Positions 55,883 through 64,000 of a DNA stretch of 64,000 nucleotides are shown here, piece after piece. The translations under genes were made by a program, and so were the position numbers. The notes under the pieces are model-generated. The model did not search any database. It was not told the origin of the DNA and saw nothing but the letters and a program-made list of their open reading frames with translations. The stretch comes from Candolleomyces eurysporus (Eukaryota > Basidiomycota > Agaricomycetes > Agaricales > Psathyrellaceae): assembly GCA_027579435.1 (NCBI GenBank), contig JANBPK010000810.1, positions 227,784 to 291,783 on the forward strand, read 5' to 3'. Positions within the stretch are counted from its first letter, which is position 1. Each line of letters begins with the position of its first letter.

Positions 55883-58244
55883 GATGTCGAAGGGTGACGA
55901 TGCGTATGGTATATCGATTGGCGTTTTTGGTTGACGAGGGATATGGGGATGACGTCGGCAAGGGTTCTTGATTGGGTTTTGAGTTTTGAGTATATAAATG
56001 GTTAAGAACAGGTGTGAGGAACGATTGTTGGTTGGTGAAGCACAGAAGTTTCGCTGGGGGCCAAAGGTGCGAACTTAGGGGGGCTGGGTTGATTGGAAGG
56101 GTCCCGCCAGGGATGCCAATTTATACGGTGAAAGGGTGAGATGAAGCATGTTTTATGTGACATCTCTGGAGAGAATCTCGCTGGAGAAATGACCGCTGTG
56201 GAAAGGCCGCAACCGGGAGAATGATGTGACCCTGCTTTGGGAATCAGGGACTAATTGAGGAGACCTTTAGGCAAGGAAGTGGGCAAAATGGTTCTGGTCA
56301 CCTATAAGCAGGTGGCTGCGCACCGATGGAATCGAACGAAAGGTGCCGTAGGATTCATAACGCCCCGTTCGCACAGGACGATCATGTCTACAGAGGGCCT
56401 TGAGGTCATATGCTAGCTGATTAAGGTTCAAGACTATATTCCGCCGCTGGTGAAGTGCTCACTACATCAATCGTAAAGATGTCAGCTCCGTCAAGTTTTG
56501 AAATAAAAATCGACGTTTTCTCACCTTTAATGAACGGGCAATGGCATCGAAACTGGGAGGCCATCATATCCGCAATCCGACATCTGTTCGACAGATGAAT
56601 GGAGTTGCTCGAGGACCCAGGGTGCTTCATAGATTTGGTTGATTAATGGGCGTGGTGTAAGGGCTAGTGCATCGGCGCAGATGTGATAATAGAAAATTAT
56701 CTGGGTCGATGTGCCGGCGGAGAATCTACTCGGCTACAGAAGGATGATGAAAGCCACCTCCAGTACAATAGTTGAAAGGCCTGTTCTTTGTACTATCCCT
56801 TCAGTGTTTTTACTCTGCCACGCAGGTGCGTATGCCCAGATTCATAGCCTTGCCCTTGGGCAAGGTTTGAGCAATGTCTACCGGCATTTCAGAAGCATCC
56901 CAGTGGGCTGGGTTTTGATGAGTTTGACAAAACAGAAGAAAGTCGATCGACGTAGGCGCTTCTGCGGCTTTAAAGGGGTTTGATCCATGTTTCGAAGAAA
57001 ACTCCGCAACGAAGAGTCCTGTGAAGGTAGGGGGATAACGGCGGAGGTCGGTCGTGGGGCTGTACTTACTGAAAGGTTAATATATACACATCACTTCCTG
57101 TGGCAAAACGTATGATCTGATCTGAAATTTCAGAAACGTCAACAGATATCAGACTTACCAGAGCTTCTTTAAATCTTTCTCACTGAAATTCCAGCCGCCA
57201 AAGCGAGACTTCACTGCGCTGGGCTCCGCTGATATGTGCTATTCCGCCGACGCCGAGGACCATTAATTCTGGATTCATATGATATATTCCATATGGTTCC
57301 CTGATCTGCTAAGGGTGAGAGACGCCTTGTCATTGACCGTACAGACAGAGAACGAAATGAACATACCCCTACAAGGGGAGTTTCGTCTTATGACACGAAT
57401 TTCGGTAACGATGGGATTTGCCTGCGCCCACCGAGATATGAAAAATGGTGCATGAATGGACGCTAACATACCAGGATTAGAGACACGAGGCACTATGACT
57501 GACTCTCCTGTACCCCAGAAATTCGCAGGCGCTTCGTTGCACGAGAATAGTAGAGTGGTTACGCCCACAAAACCTTGAGAAACCCGCAGACACCCGGTCA
57601 GACCGTTGGGTTGGGTCTTACGAGCAACAGAGCCGGAGTTACCATTGAGTTGATTGGCAGGCGGTGTTCACCCTTACCGATCGTGCACAAATATCCCTTC
57701 AGGCTCCCCCAAACGTCTGGAAGAGAGGCTACAAGAGAGGTCTTTGCTATTAGTATATCGGGTCCAAGCCACGAGTGAAACGGGGAGTTACCATGGGTGC
57801 TGGTGATTGCAGGAAAGAGTGCGATATTGTCGCCCTGACCTGCGAGGAAGCTATCCCGGCGATCCGTTCATGTGTTGTGACTACTCCCGCGATGCTTGGG
57901 TTGCTCATTATCCAACTTCCCGGTGAGTGCGGCAAGGTCAAGGACGACACCGACCAGAGGTCACCCTTGCATTTGGCATACAAAGACCGAGTGTCTCCCT
58001 CGATCACTAGGGCTCTGGGTTTTGGGGTAGGCGAGATAACACACTCGAGGTTGCGTGGAGCATCATGGTAGTACGTTCTAGAAAGGTATTCAGAAGACGT
58101 GTTTGGACCCTTTTTTCTGCAGAGCAGGACGAGTCCTCGAGGAAGAGCCGTCCGCAATCCTCCGTCTATAAATGGCAAGGTCAAAGAGCTGCAACATTCC
58201 GCTCGGTCCATCAGTTACCCATAAGTAAAGGATTGATCCTCAGT
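55883..58244. other. Gene-poor stretch with scattered short frames
   Basis: Several short open frames with splice-like borders occur, mainly on the minus strand (56421-56630, 57275-57568, 57750-58211). Pieces such as SLPDVWGSLKGYLC and NFWGTGESVIVPRVSNPG look protein-like. I could not join them into one frame without stops (for example a TGA just upstream of VVLDLAALTGKLDN), so I annotate no gene. A decayed gene is possible. Confidence 0.35.
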
Positions 58245-58754
58245 TTAGACAGAAAGCGTCCCAGCAAGCGCTTCGCGTCGGGCAGATGGATCCAGAGTAG
58301 TTTCATCGCGTAATTCGTCGGCCATCCGTACGATATCACGTCTCTGTGTCCTGGACAGCCGTCGGGCCTGCATACAGCAGACGAGAGACCCACAGGCAGA
58401 GTCACTAGTCACAAGCCTGAGGTCACAGAGCACAGACTGGCTTTCAAGTTGTTCACTTCGGTTAAGAGACGCCTCTGAGTTGGTTCCACACGAAGGGCAG
58501 TGGCGGCACCTGCTCATCGGACCGAGTTTGCAGGTCCAGGCTCCAGAGGGGTCGATGGAAGCAAAGCGATAGTGCCCACGCAGTAGGGGATATTCAGTGT
58601 CCCTATGACGTCCATCGCGATTTTTCCGCTTGGTAGAATTCACCCACAAGTTACGGCGCTTCTCGAAGAAATTCTGTTCGGCTTCGGCACTCCGACCAGT
58701 GGGTATATATAACGCGAGAGAACACGACGAACTCACCTCTTTCCAGTAAATCAA
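58245..58754 (-). CDS. Possible small Cys-rich protein
   Basis: A 169-codon frame. Its body reads NFFEKRRNLWVNSTKRKNRD, ASIDPSGAWTCKLGPMSRCR, HCPSCGTNSE, CDLRLVTSDSACGSLVCC and ends with an Arg/Asp-rich helix to TAA at 58245-58247. An in-frame 63-nt stretch (58674-58736) has intron ends GTGAGT and GAACAG. If it is an intron, the frame upstream continues through YADGYRKGCWGLIYWKE to an acceptor at about 58855, and a first exon could start near 58903. Cys pairs CRHCPSC suggest a metal site. No family recognised; it may be related in style to the Cys-rich gene at 55262. Evidence is codon openness only. Confidence 0.35.
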   Translation of the reverse strand: MIYWKEVSSSCSLALYIPTGRSAEAEQNFFEKRRNLWVNSTKRKNRDGRHRDTEYPLLRGHYRFASIDPSGAWTCKLGPMSRCRHCPSCGTNSEASLNRSEQLESQSVLCDLRLVTSDSACGSLVCCMQARRLSRTQRRDIVRMADELRDETTLDPSARREALAGTLSV

Positions 58755-58911
58755 ACCCCAGCAGCCCTTCCGGTACCCATCTGCATACGTGTCTCTGCTC
58801 GAAATGGGCTCGTTGGAAGAGGTGCATAGGCTGAATTGGGACCGCAGCCGCTGACATCATGTCGCCGGCAGCGGCACCACCTATCCCAGCATCAGCACAA
58901 CTTCACTTCAG

Positions 58912-59412
58912 CATTCATTTCTGGACAATCAATGCTTGAGTCATTCGCAAAAGGTTATCCACCTGAACGGCTTGAAAACCCGGCGACTTTTATAGTGAAT
59001 AAGTGAGCCTAGTCCCAAGAGCCCAAACGAGAACCTCGACTGGGGAGGTACAACAACATTTACTGAATTTGTAGGTCTTCTATTCTAGATGTCTAGCAAA
59101 TATCTATATACCGTGTTCAGCAAGGTCCTTTTCTCAAGGCCGGCGACATTCCACCTGGTCGGACAGGGAGCTTGGTTACGCCATCGCTTTGACGTCGGAC
59201 CTTGTTCAACTCAGTCATTCTGATATCTATCACATTCAATAGCCATAGGGATCCCCAGCCGTGGTTGTAACGTTATCCTATACGCGTAGAGTAAGCGACA
59301 GGGGTGAGCAAGCAGAGTCACTGCGCAGGTAGCTGGACTGACCCGGACCTCCTTACTTGCGCTGCCAGGCTCTTGACGACGTTTAGCGTCTGCCTCTACT
59401 CGGCAAACCACG
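58912..59412. other. Intergenic
   Basis: Upstream of the membrane-protein gene; presumed promoter. No gene or repeat recognised. Confidence 0.45.
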
Positions 59413-61159
59413 ATGATCACCCTTCCCAAAGACGAGGAAGCCAGATTCGAATCCCAGCGTGCCCGTTTTTCCCCCTCCTCCCCTGGCAGCAGTCGCTCTG
59501 TGCCCTTCCGCGACTCGGACCCTACCGAAACCGACGCCCTCCTCGGTGAAGTAGACCCTCACGCAGCCGCCTGGCTCTCAGGGGGATCTACCTCCGCCAA
59601 CAGCGCTCTCTTTCGAGGCGGTCATAGCACTGTCGGTGACGTTGCTGGCCCATCCTCACACACCAACTTTGACGGCCCTCCACCCGACTTTGCACCCTAC
59701 GAAGCCGAGTACTTTGAAGTTGGAAACGAGGACATCTGCTCTCACGACCCGCACCTCAACTCGGACGGTGAAGCCCTCTACCGCTTCATCCTCGCCCGCG
59801 CCCAACGACCGCCTTTCACACGCGTTCAAATCAGGGGCACCCACACCGAACACAAAACTCGATGGGTCACTCGCACTGGAAGTGACGGACGGAGTCGTCA
59901 GGAGCTAGAAAACTACACGGAGACCGTGACAGATTTCTCCTTCTGCATCGATATCAAGCCTACGATATACACAACACGTGCGACGGACGGTGCTGTGGGA
60001 GGACCTATCCCGATCGAACCTATACACTGGTCGGTCGCAGACCACGTTCCAGCATATAGGGGGAAGATGGTCAAGGAGGTCGAGGAGGTGAGAATACCTG
60101 GCATGGGTGGCATTAGGAGGGAGAAGCGTAAAGCCAAGCGGAAAGAAAAGAAGATCAGGGACAAGTGGGCTGAGGAAGTTAGCGGGAGAGGACTGCCTCC
60201 ATGGTGTGAAGAGCGGGAACTCGATCTAGAGGGTGAACGCCCGTCTTCGCTTGTCCTCGCAGGGCCCATGTCGCCTCAGCTCAGCAGTACCAGCAATCCC
60301 TGGGTAGAAAGCCTCGCGGCGATCGAACAGCACCCGCTTCGAAGCTCCAAAACCATCCGGCAATGGGCAGATGAATACTGCGCGAGTCCCAAGCACCTCA
60401 AGGAGTTTGTCTACACCCAAGAACTATACGGGTGGAATATGCAGCAAGTCGAGTCGGCAATTAGGTCGACGGTACAGGCGACCCCGTATAACGGAAAACT
60501 CGAAATTTACTTCACTAAACACCGTTCAAAAATCTACATCCGCCCCGACAACCGACTCTCCCGAATGCTCTCAAACAAATGGCTCAAATTCCTATCTATC
60601 ATCCTATTGATCTTCCCCTTCATCTGGCTCTTCAAACGCTTCCATTCGCGTGGAGGTGGGAGATGGGAAGTATGCGGAGGAGCCTATCCTCTAAAACGCT
60701 GGGTACCCATGGAGGACGAGAACAATGGTGGCGCAACAGGAGACCCCTCTCTCCCACCATACGCCCCATTTGATGCCACTGAAAACCACTCGCAATCCTC
60801 CTCCCCAGCTTGGAGACACCAACAACTCCCCTCTTCATCGTCCTCCACCCTCCCCCGTACGCCGTTTTCTGCCACCCCTTCGGGCCTGCCAACGCCCATG
60901 CCGAGCCCTAGTCCATTCGCAGACCCGTTTGGCTACCCATCGTCCATAGCGCGTACACGCTCGTCCTCTTCTCGCGTCATGCAGACTCCATCCGGACCTN
61001 AAAAAGCTCCTTGGACTAAGAGAAGGGGAGTGGTTCAGGAGGTGGGAGCAAGCGATCACTCGGGCTGTATTGATGAGGTACCAGTCGACTGAACCGTTGC
61101 CCGAAGGAGCATATGGCTACACAGGGCCCGCGATCGCCCTGGACGGGTACATGGGTTAA
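59413..61159 (+). CDS. Conserved fungal membrane protein with acidic di-Leu-like front (uncharacterised)
   Basis: Apparently intronless. The start ATG 59413 leads into an N-terminus with DPTETDALLGE, an acidic dileucine-like sorting motif. The conserved part contains YEAEYFEVGNEDICSHDPHL, EALYRFILARAQRPPFTRVQ, IRGTHTEHKTRWVT, ENYTETVTDFSFCIDI, then KTIRQWADEYCASPKHLKEF and VYTQELYGWNMQQVESAIRS. One hydrophobic segment follows (KFLSIILLIFPFIWLFKRF). The N at 61000 shifts the frame; without it the protein continues KKLLGLREGEWFRRWEQAIT to ALDGYMG and TAA at 61157-61159. Fungal homologues with the same middle part are known to me only as uncharacterised. A vacuolar or endosomal location is inferred from the motif. 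Confidence 0.82.
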
Positions 61160-62066
61160 TTAATCGATGATCGACTGGCGAGGTCAGTCAGTCAGTTAAT
61201 CTTTGTCAAAAAATTCATCTTTTGCTTTATCAAGGACCGAGTGTATGAAGGACCTTGAGTACATATGCTGTTGCTTCACTCTATGCCTTTATCGAGGTTA
61301 CTCCTCGCTTTTCTTTTAGCTAGCAAGTAGAGTACTACCCCATCTCACCCCCTGTTAAAACTACAACGCTTCATACTATGCATACACCTGGCCTTCTTTG
61401 ATCACAGTACTAGAGTGGCATGTCGAATGTCGCGTCCCGAGCTGGAACATGCCGCTTTGTCGCCCCGTAGGTTTGTCGGGTGCATCAAGCAACACCAGAG
61501 TAGCGGTCCTGCGCACGGCATTCACTTTTCCAGTCAATTCGCTCGTTCTAGCAGGAAAACAACACTTGTGAGATTTGGGTTTGGCTGTGGAGAGACAGAG
61601 CTGATGCTAAAGTACAGGTAGTAGTAATAATGATCAACAAGTAGGTAGTAAGGTACGCCTGTGCAAACAAAACGAATGGTATATGTGGAAAAATGAATGG
61701 CGTGCGTGTGTAATGTGCAATAACAGTAGTAAGACAACTAACAACGCGACAGCAGCAACAACAACAACAACAACAAAAGGATGGTGCAAAAAAAGAGAAT
61801 GAGTGCGTCGACACGAAAGTGAAGGTGAGAACCGAGTATCCAGGAATTATAAGCTCTAACGAGGCAGAATAATAGGACTGTCTAGAATCTCGCGGAGACC
61901 AATAAAATAAAGTCAAAGACGCAAAAAAAAATAGAAAAGAATAAAGTGCGGGTGAAAAAAAAAAACGTTCAAAGAAACAGTCCCTCTATATGCTAAAAAA
62001 GATCGAAAAAAAAAAAATCCACCAGAAAGTGCAGTGAAAAAATGCTTGATGACGCTACCTACTCCT
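61160..62066. other. Convergent 3' flanks with simple repeats
   Basis: Holds the 3' flanks of the membrane protein (+) and the glycosyltransferase (-). It contains a CAA microsatellite at about 61753-61778 and several A-tracts between 61924 and 62018. No gene seen. Confidence 0.5.
61753..61778. repeat. (CAA)n microsatellite
   Basis: About eight consecutive CAA/ACA units, preceded by AGCAGCAAC. Non-coding. Confidence 0.8.
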
Positions 62067-64000
62067 TCACGCTCTTAACCGTCTCTGCCTTCCAAAATTA
62101 CTATGCGCCCACTTGCCCCACATATCCTCGTCGATGTGGGCATCTGGTCCTAGTCCACCAGGGCTAGCTTCTTCATATCTCTCCACTTCCGAAACCTCCT
62201 CTCCTTCGAGTAGCGCCAGCGCCGTCTCCAAGAACCACATATTCTTCTTGATGTAATGCACTGCAACTGTCCCACCAACCCGCTTATTCTCATACCGTGT
62301 GTTCCGACCTTCACGGTGCACCCAGGCATGCTCTGGAGTCATCGGACTCCCATCGCGCAAAGTTGACATCTCGCTTCCTTCCACAAGTGCTTCGACGCTA
62401 TGCCTTGATGAAAGGTCGGCGATTGGAGGCACATAACGTACGCCAAACTTGGATACCGTCGAGTGTGACCACTCTGAAGGTATAGTCGACGATGATGCTG
62501 TGAGCGCCGAAACAGCGTTATTTCCCCCATTCAACGAGTGCCCACTACTCCCGAGAGCTGCTGCGGACGTCCACTTTTCGACATACGCTGCCATGGCGCG
62601 CTTTATCCGCGTTACTTCAGATGGGAACAAGAAGCCGTGCGAGTAACTGATATGATACGATAATGGTCAGAACACCAAAACGCATGTTAGGCTGTGNAAA
62701 AAAAAAGGAAAAAAAAGAAGCACTCACACCGTCCCTGACCGTGGATGGTCGTATATCCAACACCGTTCACTCGTCCAGCGCACCTTATCCGCTCGCGGAT
62801 GGGCACGCATCCATTTGGACGTCTGCTTATCCTCCGCGCCCCTCGTCATCGTCTTGACCGTCGCGTCCTTTGCCACCCAATCGACCAAACTCCAACTCAG
62901 CGAATATATTTCTCCCGCCATAAATTGATGCAACCTGTTCGTCACCAGATAACCCCAATAAATCAAGGGATCATTATCGGTCAAAGATTCCGGGTACGTT
63001 GGATGGGGACTCAAGGGTGTTGATGTCGCGGTTGCACTCGTCTTGGTACTCGTACCGGTCCTGGTGTCCGTGGAATTCGACCCCTGCGAGGCAGTTTCGG
63101 ATGACGCTGATGACGACGACGAAGACGAAGAAGTTCCGGGACCTGTTCGGCGATACAGCAACGTCGAGTTGGGCAACGGTTTCGGTTTGTTATGAAGCTC
63201 GACGCGCAAACGCGATTCAAGCTCTGCCAACATGAGGAAAGCATCATCGTCAACTTTGACGACAAAGTCTGGACGAACCCAGGGCCTGACCTGGCCGGAC
63301 TGGATGTTTTCCCATGCTGCAAATGGGTCGTGGGGGGCGAGAGAAGGTGGTGTCGAAGTGTAATTTGAATAGGAGAATTGAGGCAGTGGTACTTCGGAGG
63401 GCGTGTATAGCGGCGGAACCCAACCATTGAGAGATGCCCAAGAAAAGAAGGAATGCGTCTTTCCGCTGTTCATGTTCTCTGGGATGGGGAGGATAACGAT
63501 ATCGTTGTACACTAGAAAAGTGTGGATGAGCAAATGGAGAAATGAATGGATGGCGATAAGGACTTACTCTCCATCTCGAGTTTAACGCGTCGCTCCCAGT
63601 CCTTTCTGGGGAGGCCGAGAATGAAACGTACGACTGTGCGAGAGGTACCCCTGCCTTCATCTCCGCCCACCGCTCCATCTCTGCTGCGAGGATGGCTGGC
63701 CCAGGTGGTTCTGACGAGCATGCGGCGTTCAAAGGCCGAATCGATAGAAAAGACGCCGACAAAGAGGCCAGCAGGGGGCAGGTCGTCGAGATTGGGTGGA
63801 GGAAAGGAGGGCAGCATCTGGCCGTACTCGAGCTCTGGAAAGATGCGCTGGGAGGGAAAGTAGGGCTGAGGAGGCGCCACGAGTGACGGTATCGAACAGT
63901 ACGCGCGCCATGGCAGAGACTCCTTGTCGGGGTTGAGGATGTAGATGAGGAGGAGGGTGATGAATATGGCGAGGATGGAGAGGAGGATAAGGGTGAGCAC
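62067..64000 (-). CDS. GT31-type glycosyltransferase (beta-1,3-galactosyltransferase family), 5' end beyond window
   Basis: A type II Golgi membrane enzyme. At the window edge the frame is already open, with an N-terminal signal anchor (LTLILLSILAIFITLLLIYI); the first complete codon is GTG (Val), so the real start lies beyond 64000. Then come FVGVFSIDSAFERRMLVRTT and WASHPRS, the GT31 entry motif, VRFILGLP, NDIVILPIPENMNSGKTHSF, VRPDFVVKVDDDAFLMLAEL with the DxD metal motif, YWGYLVTNRLHQFMAGEIYS, and ERCWIYDHPRSGTV. An intron at about 62647-62726 (N at 62697 is intronic) precedes the last exon, YSHGFLFPSEVTRIKRAMAA through VHYIKKNMWFLETALALLEG to TGA at 62067-62069. A Ser/Thr-rich insertion lies after the DDD motif. 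The sugar and acceptor are unknown. Confidence 0.87.

Noticed and set aside
57575..58071. Two adjoining plus-strand frames with several Cys
   Set aside because: They overlap minus-strand protein-like fragments, show no domain, and do not join in one frame.
1..64000. CRISPR array or bacterial-type operons
   Set aside because: No regularly spaced direct repeats; genes are intron rich, so the DNA is eukaryotic nuclear sequence.

Overview
This window is nuclear DNA of a filamentous basidiomycete, most likely a mushroom-forming agaricomycete. It is gene dense and GC-moderate. Nearly every gene is cut by several introns of about 48-75 nt with GT..AG (some GC..AG) ends. The proteins are typical fungal housekeeping ones (TEF1, RPL32, complex I, COMPASS, an Rsp5 adaptor). 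I cannot name the species. Thirteen or more isolated N characters sit beside homopolymers, which looks like a draft assembly with homopolymer uncertainty. In six coding sequences the reading frame becomes whole only when the N is left out.

Layout. 0.5-3 kb: an SRPBCC-like protein and SNF4 (AMPK gamma). 3-6.1 kb: an SSH4/EAR1-type SPRY adaptor and a one-pass membrane protein. 6.6-10.5 kb: cytosolic Asp-tRNA synthetase and mitochondrial aspartate aminotransferase. 10.7-14.6 kb: a Ser/Pro-rich orphan and a dienelactone hydrolase with tiny exons. 15-20.5 kb: TEF1, a PAS-kinase-type kinase and RPL32. 20.8-25.7 kb: a MEMO1 homologue, a histidine phosphatase and an STM1/SERBP1 protein. 26.3-31 kb: a very long SPP1-type PHD-finger COMPASS subunit with a polyQ/coiled-coil front. 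31.6-36.2 kb: LSM1, tRNA-Ser(UGA) with an intron, NDUFA5, MRPL32, a 243-bp mariner-type MITE and a 3-ketoacyl-CoA thiolase. 36.4-46.1 kb: a coiled-coil orphan, PEX16, an RBM39/Rsd1 splicing factor, a RidA protein, D-serine dehydratase and RAB4. 47-53.4 kb: two tandem Ser/Thr/Pro-rich (mucin-like) single-pass membrane proteins. 53.4-59.4 kb: gene-poor stretch with small Cys-rich ORFs. 59.4-64 kb: a conserved fungal membrane protein and a GT31 glycosyltransferase running off the right edge.

The genes do not form one pathway or a biosynthetic cluster. The order looks like an ordinary euchromatic segment of unrelated housekeeping genes, often in divergent pairs sharing 150-600 bp promoters (SNF4/SSH4, STM1/SPP1, NDUFA5/MRPL32, orphan/PEX16). 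The most distinctive parts are the tandem mucin-like pair, the MITE, the 9-nt exon, the recurrent GC-AG introns and the small Cys-rich genes of the 55-59 kb stretch. Exon structures were deduced by eye from splice signals and protein family knowledge; no search or transcript data were available.
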